A stretch of DNA of 64,000 bases, from contig NZ_RJJT01000017.1 of NCBI RefSeq assembly GCF_003938655.1, positions 1 through 64,000 of the forward strand, read 5' to 3'. This DNA comes from Rhizobium pisi. GTDB lineage: Bacteria; Pseudomonadota; Alphaproteobacteria; Rhizobiales; Rhizobiaceae. Shown here one piece after another: positions 52,697 to 61,281 of the stretch (positions are counted from its first letter, which is position 1; every line of letters begins with the position of its first letter). Position numbers and translations under genes: made by a program. Below the pieces are notes generated by a model. It searched no databases, was not told where the DNA came from, and saw only the letters and a program-made list of their open reading frames with translations.

Positions 52697-53632
52697 ATGA
52701 CGATCTCCACCGAAGACGCAAACAGCGCCGACGCCGGCGGCTTTCGCAAATGGCTGCTTGCACCGGAGCCTCAGGGCTGGTTTCAGTCGTCGACGCAGCA
52801 GATCCATCAGGGATGGCTGAAATTCAGCCTGCACCCGCTAGGCTTGGCCGGCCTCGTCATCATCGTGCTCTTGATCGTGGTCGCTCTGGCTGCCCCTCTG
52901 CTCACCAGCTACGATCCGATCGTGCAGGACATGGCGGGGCGGCTTGCTCCCCCCTCGGCAACCCATGTTCTCGGCACCGATAATTTCGGTCGCGACGTCT
53001 TTGCGCGAGTGATCTACGGCGCCCGCACGACGCTCTACATCATCATGCTCGTCACGATCATCGTCGCACCGGTCGGACTGCTGATCGGCACGTTCTCCGG
53101 CTATTTCGGCGGCATCGTCGACGAAATCCTGATGCGCATCACCGATATCTTCCTCTCCTTCCCAGGGCTGGTGCTGGCACTGGGTTTTGCCGCAGCCCTC
53201 GGGCCTGGCATTACCAACGCGATCATCGCAATCTCGCTGACGGCCTGGCCGCCGATCGCCCGCCTGGCGCGCGCCGAGACGCTCAGCCTTCGCAAGGCAG
53301 ATTATATCGCCGCCGTGCGCCTGCAGGGCGCGACATCGATTGCGATCATTACCCGCCACATCCTGCCGATGTGCATTCCCTCGGTGATCGTCCGCGTTAC
53401 CCTGAACATGGCCGGTATCATCATCACTGCCGCCGGCCTCGGCTTCCTCGGCCTCGGCGCACAGCCGCCCTGGCCGGAATGGGGCTCCATGGCCGCCAGC
53501 GGCCGCGAGTTCATGCTCGACAGTCCGTGGGTGATCGCAGCACCCGGCGTTGCCATCGCGCTGGTCAGCCTGGCCTTCAACCTCGTCGGCGATGCGCTTC
53601 GTGATGTACTTGATCCCAGAGGTTCGGAATGA
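52697..53632 (+). CDS. Peptide-class ABC transporter permease (DppC type)
   Basis: 311 residues from the ATG four bases after the DppB stop. It has the N-terminal helix GLAGLVIIVLLIVVALAAPL, then HVLGTDNFGRDVFARVIYGA, the DppC signature, and the EAA-type loop AAVRLQGATSIAIITRHILP. Its stop overlaps the first ATPase (ATGA). Confidence 0.93.
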   Translation: MTISTEDANSADAGGFRKWLLAPEPQGWFQSSTQQIHQGWLKFSLHPLGLAGLVIIVLLIVVALAAPLLTSYDPIVQDMAGRLAPPSATHVLGTDNFGRDVFARVIYGARTTLYIIMLVTIIVAPVGLLIGTFSGYFGGIVDEILMRITDIFLSFPGLVLALGFAAALGPGITNAIIAISLTAWPPIARLARAETLSLRKADYIAAVRLQGATSIAIITRHILPMCIPSVIVRVTLNMAGIIITAAGLGFLGLGAQPPWPEWGSMAASGREFMLDSPWVIAAPGVAIALVSLAFNLVGDALRDVLDPRGSE

Positions 53633-54486
53633 CTGACACCCTGATCGACATTCAAAACCTCGAAATCGCTTTCGGCAGTGGTCAAGTACGGGCCGTGCGC
53701 GGCGTCAGCTTTCAGCTAGGACAGGAAAAACTTGGCATCGTCGGTGAATCCGGATCGGGAAAATCCACCGTTGGTCGCGCGATCATGAAGCTGCTGCCCC
53801 CGACAGCAAAGGTCAGCGCCGAACGGATGCGCTTTCGCGACGTCGACCTCATGAAGGCAGACGAACGGACGATGATGACCGTCAGGGGGCGGCGGATCGG
53901 CCTGATCCTGCAGGACCCAAAATATTCGCTCAATCCGGTCATGCGGATCGGCGAACAGATTGCCGAAACCTACCGCTTCCATCATCCAAAGGTGAGCAAG
54001 GCAAAAACCGATAGCCAAGCGCTCGACATGCTCGAAGCCGTCCAGATCCACGATCCAGAGCGCGTGGCCCGCCTCTATCCGCACGAGATATCGGGTGGGA
54101 TGGGCCAGCGCGTGATGATCGCCATGATGCTGATTGCCGAACCCGAAGTGCTGATCGCCGACGAGCCGACCTCGGCGCTCGATGTCACAGTCAGGCTGGA
54201 GATTCTGGCTCTGCTCGACGAACTTGTTGCCCGCCGCAATCTCGGCCTGATCTTCATCAGTCACGACCTCAATCTCATCAGGCATTTCTGCGACCGCGTC
54301 CTCATCATGTATGCCGGCCGCGTCGTGGAAGTGCTCGAGGCGCGCGATCTCGACAAGGCCAGACACCCTTATACGCAAGGGTTGCTGGCATCCCTGCCGA
54401 CGATCGAGGATCCGCCTGCCCGACTGCCGATCCTGAAGCGGGATCCCGCCTGGCTTGACGACCTCGCACTGGAGCGGCCGCGATGA
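53629..54486 (+). CDS. Peptide-class ABC transporter ATPase (DppD type)
   Basis: 285 residues, complete: Walker A GESGSGKSTVGRA, signature ISGGMGQRVMIAMML, Walker B VLIADEPTSALDV, switch ISHDLNL. Overlaps the permease upstream and the second ATPase downstream by ATGA, so the two ATPases are made together and probably act as a heterodimer. Confidence 0.93.
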   Translation: MTDTLIDIQNLEIAFGSGQVRAVRGVSFQLGQEKLGIVGESGSGKSTVGRAIMKLLPPTAKVSAERMRFRDVDLMKADERTMMTVRGRRIGLILQDPKYSLNPVMRIGEQIAETYRFHHPKVSKAKTDSQALDMLEAVQIHDPERVARLYPHEISGGMGQRVMIAMMLIAEPEVLIADEPTSALDVTVRLEILALLDELVARRNLGLIFISHDLNLIRHFCDRVLIMYAGRVVEVLEARDLDKARHPYTQGLLASLPTIEDPPARLPILKRDPAWLDDLALERPR

Positions 54487-55226
54487 TCAGGATCGACAAC
54501 CTCACCATCCGTTTCGCACACGGCCAAAGGCCGGTTGTCAGAGACGTAAACCTCGCCATCAAAAAGGGAACGGCGTTCGGTCTGGTCGGCGAGTCCGGCT
54601 GCGGAAAGTCCACGGTCCTTAGAGCTCTCTCCGGCCTCAACGCCAATTATGACGGTCGCATCGAGCTCCAGGGCGAGACGCTGGACCGGCAACGCAGCCG
54701 ACCCTTCTTTCGCCGGGTGCAGATGGTGTTCCAGGACCCCTATGGATCGCTTCACCCGCGCAAGACCATCCGTTCGCAGCTGAAGGAACCGCTGCGCAAC
54801 CAGGGACTGGCTGCGAACTCCGTCGATATCAACGCGGTGCTGAGATCGGTCGGGCTCGATCCGGCGCTGAGCTACAGGTTTCCGCATCAGCTCTCCGGCG
54901 GGCAGCGCCAGCGCGTCGCGATCGCCCGAGCATTGATGCTCAACCCGGACGTTCTGCTTTTGGACGAACCGACGTCGGCGCTCGATGTGTCGGTGCAGGC
55001 CGAAATCCTTAATCTCCTGCAGGATCTGCGTACCGAGCGCGGCCTTACCTATCTGCTGGTCAGCCACGATCTTGCCGTCGTCTCCCACATGTGCAGCCGC
55101 GTCGCCATCATGAAAGCCGGCGAGATCGTCGAGGAGGTCGATATCGAGGCCTTGCGCCGAGGTGCAGTCGAGCATCCCTATTCGCAGCGACTGCTGCGGG
55201 CGAGCAGGATGTATGGTCGGGCGTAG
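54483..55226 (+). CDS. Peptide-class ABC transporter ATPase (DppF type)
   Basis: 247 residues: GESGCGKST, LSGGQRQRVAIARAL, VLLLDEPTSALDV, LVSHDLAV. It lacks the longer C-terminal oligopeptide tail of classic DppF, a common short form. It is the last gene of the rightward operon, so this importer has split ATPases whereas its divergent partner has a fused one. Confidence 0.93.
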   Translation: MIRIDNLTIRFAHGQRPVVRDVNLAIKKGTAFGLVGESGCGKSTVLRALSGLNANYDGRIELQGETLDRQRSRPFFRRVQMVFQDPYGSLHPRKTIRSQLKEPLRNQGLAANSVDINAVLRSVGLDPALSYRFPHQLSGGQRQRVAIARALMLNPDVLLLDEPTSALDVSVQAEILNLLQDLRTERGLTYLLVSHDLAVVSHMCSRVAIMKAGEIVEEVDIEALRRGAVEHPYSQRLLRASRMYGRA

Positions 55227-55880
55227 CACCTCTCCCGAGATTTTTTAGAAAGGGCGGCCAGATCGCGCCTACCGTCCAGTTGCCTCCATCCAGTATGTTG
55301 CGTATCTCTCGGAGAACGACCGAGCAGCGTGAGAGAAACTCCTTTCCGACAGCAGGACTGAGTGGTTTTCTGAAATCGCGGCCGGCGACGCATTTATTCT
55401 TTCGCCCAAGTTGTCATCTCCGTCGCTTTGTCGGCAGTTTCACAATGAAGGCCGGAGAATGAACGTGATCGAAGTACGCGTTGCAATGGCGCGGTCGGAA
55501 CAAACCCATCGCCTCGTAACAGAAATCACCCAGACCGTTTCCGGAAATGCGATGAGCTGATGGCGGATGCTTTCGATCGGGTGGGGGTTTTGGTAGTCGA
55601 GCTCTTTCGGGCGGCGAACAGCGTTGGACGGCTGCCGCCCGTCGAACGCCGACGTCCTCTCCGAGGACGAGTGGCGGCGTCGGAAGCGCTTACAGGCGCT
55701 GCTCGTCGAGACGGGGAAAGTCTAGGGCCCGCGGCTACAGAAAGCCGATAGAGGCGTTGCACGCCTTAAACGGATGCGAACCGTTGATCCAGCTTTCGAG
55801 AAGTCCGCCTACAATTGCCGAAGCCGGGGAATACATGGCTGCTTAGGCGTTTGGCCGATCGATTTCGGTGATAGCGATGT
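55227..55880. other. Gene debris, unidentified
   Basis: No intact gene. A + strand patch near 55548-55740 reads across frames as MADAFDRVGVLVVELFRAAN, then SVGRLPPVERR and, in another frame, EDEWRRRKRLQALLVETGKV before a stop. It has coding-like composition but no family I can name. It is probably a decayed gene between two catabolic loci. Confidence 0.4.
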
Positions 55881-56045
55881 TTACCCCGGCAGCGCGGGTC
55901 CGGCATACAGGTCCACGGTCGCAGGTCCAAAGACTTTTCTACATGCGTCGGCGCAAAAATATTCCCAACCACGCATCCAAACGGAATGACCTGTCTTTCT
56001 CTCAAGGGTTTGCCCGCATAGAAATCTCTCTCGCCGCACTCGCAT
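55881..56045 (-). CDS. Possible small TRASH/YHS-like metal-binding protein
   Basis: 54 codons from an ATG: MRVRRERFLCGQTLERKTGH, then WEYFCADACRKVFGPATVDLY. The FCxxxCRKVF ending resembles TRASH or YHS-like zinc/heavy-metal motifs. A second upstream Cys pair is visible only in another frame (CECGERDFYAGK), so this may be a frameshifted remnant. It is divergent from the TetR gene across about 40 bp. Weak call. Confidence 0.3.
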   Translation of the reverse strand: MRVRRERFLCGQTLERKTGHSVWMRGWEYFCADACRKVFGPATVDLYAGPALPG

Positions 56046-56086
56046 GTTAGGGCGCGCTGTTTCGAGAAGGCTCCGCAAGCAGTTCG

Positions 56087-56653
56087 ATGAAAGCTTCCAT
56101 TTCAGATCACATCCTCGCGTCTGCCGGCGCCCTCTTCTATCGCGAAGGCATCCGCGCTGTCGGCATCGACCGCATAATCGAAGAAACCAACGTCGCCAAG
56201 GCAACGCTCTATCGGCATTTCCCCTCCAAGGATCATCTTGTCGCGGCCTATCTTCAGGACCGTCACGAGCGGGTTATCCGTTCGCTGGAAGAGGTTCTGA
56301 ACGAGGTCCCAAGCCCGCGGGATCAGCTCAATCTCATCTTCGAGCGGCTGCATGAGAAAGCGGACAGCCCCGAGTTTCGTGGGTGCGCGTTCGCTCTGGC
56401 AGTGGCCGAGCACGGCGATTCAGAACGCGTTGTTACCGTCGCGCGCACCCACAAGGCGGCCGTCAGCCAGATGTTTCGTGCGCTGATGGAAAGGTCGGGT
56501 GCCGGGACCGCTCAGCAGGCCGCTCATCTTTCCCTTCTTTACGAGGGCGCCCTGGCGACAGTTGCCGTCGGGCGCGATCCCCAGGCTGTGTTGACCGCCA
56601 GGGACTGCGCGCTTTTCGTATTCGACGCGGCGCGTCCTTCAACGAGGTCATGA
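56087..56653 (+). CDS. TetR-family transcriptional regulator
   Basis: 188 residues. The N-terminal HTH reads GALFYREGIRAVGIDRIIEE, then VAKATLYRHFPSKDHLVAAY. The C-terminal domain is of the YsiA/TetR_C type, with FRGCAFALAVAEHG. It is the first gene of a unit with a DsbA-fold isomerase (ATGA overlap), an FAD oxidase, a molybdoenzyme and an ABC importer. It should sense a small ligand related to that pathway. Confidence 0.92.
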   Translation: MKASISDHILASAGALFYREGIRAVGIDRIIEETNVAKATLYRHFPSKDHLVAAYLQDRHERVIRSLEEVLNEVPSPRDQLNLIFERLHEKADSPEFRGCAFALAVAEHGDSERVVTVARTHKAAVSQMFRALMERSGAGTAQQAAHLSLLYEGALATVAVGRDPQAVLTARDCALFVFDAARPSTRS

Positions 56654-57267
56654 ACAGGCGGAACATGGCAAAGGTTATTGATTACTTCTTCGGTCTCGGC
56701 TCGCCGTGGGCTTTCATCGGCCTTGATGCCTTTTCAGAAATGGCCTCCAGGCATGGTGCCGTGATCCGGCCGCACGTCATCTCTCTGATCGAAGACAACG
56801 GCGGCATTTATTCGCGCAACAGGCCGGAAGCCCGGCGCGCCTACTGGACCAAGGACCTGAAGCGCTGGGCAGTCCTGCGCGGCAAGACGTTGAACTTCGA
56901 AAATCGCGCTGCCCTGTCCGATCCGACGCCCGCCGGCTTCATGGTCATCGCGGCCATCGAGGACGGCTTGGACTGGCTCGGGCTCACGCGCGCGCTGCAG
57001 ACGGCATTCTGGACGGACGCGGCGGATATCGGCCGGAGCGAGGTGCGCCAGGCAATCGCCAACTCGGTAGGGATCGACGGGACAAAGCTGGAAGAATGCG
57101 CCCAGGCCGAGGCCACCCAATCGATCTGGAGATCCAACATCGAAAGCGCCAAGAACACCGGCGTCTTCGGCCTTCCGACGTTTCGTTACGAAGACGAGCT
57201 CTACTGGGGGCAGGATAGCCTGCCATTCCTTGAGCGCCACCTGAACGGCGAGAAGATCGCCGTCTGA
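56650..57267 (+). CDS. DsbA-family 2-hydroxychromene-2-carboxylate isomerase-like protein
   Basis: 205 residues from the ATG overlapping the TetR stop; an ATG five codons later (MAKVIDYFF) is also plausible. The thioredoxin-fold/GST-kappa features are IDYFFGLGSPWAFIGLDAF, with Ser-Pro in place of the DsbA CxxC, and the C-terminal cis-Pro loop GVFGLPTFRYEDELYWGQDS. Family members use glutathione to isomerise aromatic intermediates. With a molybdoenzyme and FAD oxidase nearby, a thiol-dependent step on another substrate is equally possible. Confidence 0.88.
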   Translation: MNRRNMAKVIDYFFGLGSPWAFIGLDAFSEMASRHGAVIRPHVISLIEDNGGIYSRNRPEARRAYWTKDLKRWAVLRGKTLNFENRAALSDPTPAGFMVIAAIEDGLDWLGLTRALQTAFWTDAADIGRSEVRQAIANSVGIDGTKLEECAQAEATQSIWRSNIESAKNTGVFGLPTFRYEDELYWGQDSLPFLERHLNGEKIAV

Positions 57268-57377
57268 CCGCCAGCCTGGTGAGACTTGGTGACGGTCAAT
57301 CTGCATCCGTGCCTGATCGTGATGGCATGGCACGATTTCGGTTGGCACTGTCAACACCCGAAAGAGGGACGTGAACT

Positions 57378-58754
57378 ATGGGCCTCCTGTCCGTTGAGCT
57401 ATCGGGCCAATTGCTGGCGAGGTTCGGTGATCGCTTCTCGATCTCACAGGCGCTGCGCGAGCAGCATGGCCGCGGCGAATCCCATCACACGCCGGCAATT
57501 CCGGATGCCGTCATATTCGCGCAAAGCACTGACGACGTGGCCGATGCCGTCCGGCTCTGCGCCGCCGCAGGCGTGCCCGTCATCGCCTTTGGCGCCGGAA
57601 CCTCGCTCGAGGGACATCTGACCGCGGTGCGCGGTGGCGTGTCGATCGATCTTTCGCAGATGTCGCAGATCATTCGTGTCAGCGCCGAGGATCTCGACTG
57701 CACCGTCCAGGCCGGCGTCACGCGCGAGCAGCTCAACGCGCACCTGCGCGACCAGGGCCTGTTCTTCCCGATCGACCCGGGCGCCAACGCTTCGATTGGC
57801 GGCATGACGGCGACGCGGGCTTCGGGCACCAACGCCGTGCGCTACGGCACCATGCGCGAGAACGTGCTGTCGATGACCGTCGTGCTACCGACAGGCCAGG
57901 TCATTCGCACCGGCGGTCGGGCACGCAAAACGTCTGCCGGCTATGACCTCACCCGCCTCTTCGTCGGCTCGGAGGGTACGCTCGGCATCATCACCGAAGT
58001 GACCTTGCGGCTCCAGGGCGTTCCGGAAACCATTTCGGCGGCCCTCTGCTCATTCGGGAGCGTGGAGCAGGCGGTCAGCGCCGCGATCGCCGTCGTGCAG
58101 CTGGCAATCCCAGTCGCGCGGATGGAACTGATGGACCGCGGCCTGATTGCTGCCGCAAATGCCTATTCCGGCCTGTCGCTCAAGATTGAAGATACCCTCG
58201 CCTTTGAATTCCACGGATCGCCCGCCTCGGTTCGGGAACAGGTCGAGCTGGTTGCGGACATCGTCAAGGATCACGGTGGCAGGGATTTCGAATGGGCCAA
58301 TGCGCCGGAAGAGCGAAATCGCCTCTGGAAGGCTCGCCATAACGCCTTCTACGCAGTCGTCTCGCAGAGACAGAATGCAAAGGGCTGGTCATCCGATGTC
58401 TGCGTTCCGGTGTCGGAACTCAGCGGCTGTATTCTCAAGACCCGCGCCCTGTTGCAGGACTGCAGTGTTCCGGCTGCTATTCTTGGCCATGTCGGCGACG
58501 GCAACTACCATGTGGTGTTCGCCGTAGATCCCGACAACGAGGCGGAGCTTGCCGAGGTCGCGGCCATCAACAAGAAGATGGTCGAACACGCAATCTCCGT
58601 CGGCGGCACGTCCACCGGAGAACACGGCGTCGGCACCGGCAAGATCGGCTATCTGCGTCAGGAACACGGAAACGCCGTCGATCTGATGGCCCTGCTGAAG
58701 CACGCCATCGATCCCAAAGGCATCATGAACCCCGGCAAGATCCTGCCGGTGTGA
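57378..58754 (+). CDS. FAD-linked oxidase (GlcD/D-lactate dehydrogenase type)
   Basis: 458 residues. The FAD-binding (PCMH) domain includes PVIAFGAGTSLEGHLTAVRG, FFPIDPGANASIGGMTATRA and GTNAVRYGTMRENVLSM. The C-terminal oxidase domain has HVGDGNYHVVF, with the metal/substrate histidines, and STGEHGVGTGKIGYL. Such enzymes oxidise 2-hydroxy acids to 2-oxo acids. It starts 110 bp after the isomerase gene and abuts the molybdoenzyme gene. Confidence 0.92.
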   Translation: MGLLSVELSGQLLARFGDRFSISQALREQHGRGESHHTPAIPDAVIFAQSTDDVADAVRLCAAAGVPVIAFGAGTSLEGHLTAVRGGVSIDLSQMSQIIRVSAEDLDCTVQAGVTREQLNAHLRDQGLFFPIDPGANASIGGMTATRASGTNAVRYGTMRENVLSMTVVLPTGQVIRTGGRARKTSAGYDLTRLFVGSEGTLGIITEVTLRLQGVPETISAALCSFGSVEQAVSAAIAVVQLAIPVARMELMDRGLIAAANAYSGLSLKIEDTLAFEFHGSPASVREQVELVADIVKDHGGRDFEWANAPEERNRLWKARHNAFYAVVSQRQNAKGWSSDVCVPVSELSGCILKTRALLQDCSVPAAILGHVGDGNYHVVFAVDPDNEAELAEVAAINKKMVEHAISVGGTSTGEHGVGTGKIGYLRQEHGNAVDLMALLKHAIDPKGIMNPGKILPV

Positions 58755-58795
58755 ATGTTGTCGATCTTTCCACCCTTGTCGCGGGAGACGGTGCG

Positions 58796-61096
58796 ATGGA
58801 CGGCTTCAAACCCCACAGCTCTCATTGGGGTGCATTCTATGGACGGCATCAGGGCGAAGCTCTCGAAATCCGTCCGCATCCCGCCGACCCCCACCCATCT
58901 CCCATCCTTGGCAATCTGCCCGCAATCGCCCATAGCCCCGCCCGCATCCGGCGCCCGGCCGTCCGGCGCGGCTGGCTTGAAGCCAGGCCCGATAATGCCG
59001 GGAAGCGCGGGAGTGACGGTTATGTCGAGGTCACCTGGCCGGAAGCACTCGATCTTGTCGCCAATGAGCTTCGCCGCGTTCACGGCGAAGCTGGACCTCA
59101 GGCCATCTTCGGCGGCTCGTACGGCTGGTCCAGCGCAGGGCGGTTTCATCATGCCCAAAGCCAGATCCACCGCTTCCTCAACGTGCTCGGCGGATATGTC
59201 AGATCGGTCAATACCTACAGTTCGGGCGCGGCGATGGTCATCATTCCGCATGTGCTCGGTCCTTACGATACCCTCGACCGAAAGAGCGTCACCTGGGACG
59301 CGATCGAGCGCAGCAGCGAACTGATCGTTGCCTTCGGCGGCATGGCGGTCAAGAACACCGATGTCCATGGCGGCGGCATCAGCCGGCATGTCGTGCGCCC
59401 GGCGCTGAGCGGTGCCCGTGCGCGCGGCGCGCGTTTCGTCCTCGTAAGCCCGCTCAAGGATGATATTGCGACCGATCTCGATGCGGATTGGCTGCCGGTC
59501 ACCCCTGGAACCGATGTCGCGCTCATGCTCGCCATCGCCTTCGTCCTCGTCAGCGAGGGGCGGCATAACCGGGAATTTCTCGACCGCTATACGACAGGCT
59601 ATCCACGCTTCGAGGCTTATCTGCTGGGACGCGAAGATGGCGTCGAGAAGAGCCCGCAATGGGCAGCCGGGATCTGCGGTATCGCTGCCGATACGATCGT
59701 GGATCTGGCGCGCAGCATGGCAAATGCCCGAACGCTGATCACCGTCAGCCATTCCCTACAGCGCGCCGACTACGGCGAACAGCCGGTATGGACGGGGATC
59801 GTACTGGCGGCCATGCTCGGCCAGATAGGGCTCGATGGCGGCGGCTTTTCCTATTCGCTCGGCGCGCTTGGCAACATCGGCAAAAGCCAGCTCGCCGTTC
59901 CCCTGCCGACGCTCAAGCAATTCCACAATCCGGTGCCGGATTTCATTCCCGTCGCACGGATCGCCGACATGCTGCTGAACCCGGGAGAGCCGTTCCACTA
60001 CAATGGCCAGGCTCTGCGCTATCCTGACATCCGCCTTGTCTATTGGGCCGGGGGTAACCCATTCCATCATCATCAGGATCTCAACAGGCTTCGCCAGGCG
60101 TTCAAGACGCCGGAGACGATCATCGTGCATGAAACGGCCTGGACGTCCTCGGCACGCCACGCCGATATCGTCCTGCCCGCGACCACGACGCTTGAGCGCG
60201 ACGATATTGGTGCGGCCGATCGCGATCCGATGATGATCGCGATGAAGAGGCTGATCGAACCCGTCGGCGAGGCACGCGACGACTACGAGATATTCGCGGA
60301 TATCGCAGAGCGCCTCGGCAAGCGCGGCGAATTCACCGAGAACCGGTCGAGCCATGAGTGGCTCGCTTTCCTCTTCGAGACCACACGCGCGGCGCTCGCT
60401 GCCGGCGGTCATCCGGCGCCGGATTTCGAAACCTTCTGGGAGATGGGCGAACTGCAGCTCCCGGTAAAGCCTGACGATGGCGGCCCTGCGCGCGCATTCC
60501 GGGCTGATCCGGACGCCAATCCGCTGCCGACGCCATCGGGCAAGATCGAAATCTTCTCTGAAACGATCGAGAGCTTTGGCTATGACGATTGCCGCGGCCA
60601 TCCGCGCTGGTTTGAACCGAACCCGACGACAAGGGCGGCGGAGAGCCGCTATCCGCTCTATCTCGTCTGCAACCAGCCCCGCTCGCGCCTTCACAGCCAG
60701 CTTGATTATGGCGACTTCAGCCGCTCCACCAAGATCGACGGCCGCGAACCGGTGCGCATCAACCCTGCAGATGCGGCAGAGCGTGGCATTTCGGACCGGG
60801 ATATCGTCAGGCTGTTCAACGCCCGCGGCAGTTGCCTGGCGGCTGCGGTGATCAGCACGGATGTAAAACCTGGCGTGATGCAGCTTGCCACCGGCGCGTG
60901 GTTCGAGCCTGATGATGCGGATGCCGAGATTGCCATGTGCCTTCATGGCAACCCGAATATTCTCACCCGCGATACCGGTACGTCTCAGCTTGCCCAGGCC
61001 TCGACCGGGCAGCTGACAAAGGTCGATGTCGAGCGCTTTGTCGGGGAGTTGCCGCCCGTGCGCATTCTCGACGGAATGACGTTCATCGACAAATAG
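58796..61096 (+). CDS. BisC-type molybdopterin oxidoreductase (DMSO reductase family)
   Basis: 766 residues from the ATG after GGGAGA; a GTG at 58751 overlapping the FAD-oxidase stop is the alternative. There is no N-terminal Fe-S cysteine motif, as in BisC/TorA-type enzymes. The Mo-ligand Ser region FGGSYGWSSAGRFHHAQSQ, WAGGNPFHHHQDLNRL, HADIVLPATTTLERDD, and NQPRSRLHSQLDYG follow E. coli biotin sulfoxide reductase closely. There is no Tat signal, so it is cytoplasmic. It should reduce an S-oxide or N-oxide (or work in reverse). Confidence 0.92.
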   Translation: MDGFKPHSSHWGAFYGRHQGEALEIRPHPADPHPSPILGNLPAIAHSPARIRRPAVRRGWLEARPDNAGKRGSDGYVEVTWPEALDLVANELRRVHGEAGPQAIFGGSYGWSSAGRFHHAQSQIHRFLNVLGGYVRSVNTYSSGAAMVIIPHVLGPYDTLDRKSVTWDAIERSSELIVAFGGMAVKNTDVHGGGISRHVVRPALSGARARGARFVLVSPLKDDIATDLDADWLPVTPGTDVALMLAIAFVLVSEGRHNREFLDRYTTGYPRFEAYLLGREDGVEKSPQWAAGICGIAADTIVDLARSMANARTLITVSHSLQRADYGEQPVWTGIVLAAMLGQIGLDGGGFSYSLGALGNIGKSQLAVPLPTLKQFHNPVPDFIPVARIADMLLNPGEPFHYNGQALRYPDIRLVYWAGGNPFHHHQDLNRLRQAFKTPETIIVHETAWTSSARHADIVLPATTTLERDDIGAADRDPMMIAMKRLIEPVGEARDDYEIFADIAERLGKRGEFTENRSSHEWLAFLFETTRAALAAGGHPAPDFETFWEMGELQLPVKPDDGGPARAFRADPDANPLPTPSGKIEIFSETIESFGYDDCRGHPRWFEPNPTTRAAESRYPLYLVCNQPRSRLHSQLDYGDFSRSTKIDGREPVRINPADAAERGISDRDIVRLFNARGSCLAAAVISTDVKPGVMQLATGAWFEPDDADAEIAMCLHGNPNILTRDTGTSQLAQASTGQLTKVDVERFVGELPPVRILDGMTFIDK

Positions 61097-61178
61097 ACCG
61101 GCAGGAGCCGTACCCTCAGCGGGCGAACGGACACTGGAAATCCTGATCCTCGTGCTTCAGATTGCGCTGATAAAATAA

Positions 61179-61195
61179 TCTACAAATTTGATAGA
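61179..61195. promoter_or_regulatory. Candidate operator, TCTA-CAAATTTG-ATAGA
   Basis: A perfect 8-bp palindrome CAAATTTG flanked by TCTA and TAGA arms offset by one base, in an A/T-rich island about 87 bp upstream of the binding-protein start. It is a candidate regulator site for the ABC importer. The TetR protein of this block is the obvious candidate, which is inference. Confidence 0.4.
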
Positions 61196-61281
61196 AAAAG
61201 AACAACCAGTCTTTCTCCAAACCGATCCGCTCACATAGGCTCCTGTTCAAATCAGCCCCGGCAACCAAACAGGACCGCTTT

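Noticed and set aside
51538..52749. A 403-codon minus-strand frame opposite a permease
   Set aside because: Highly charged mirror sequence of a membrane protein gene, a typical antisense artefact.
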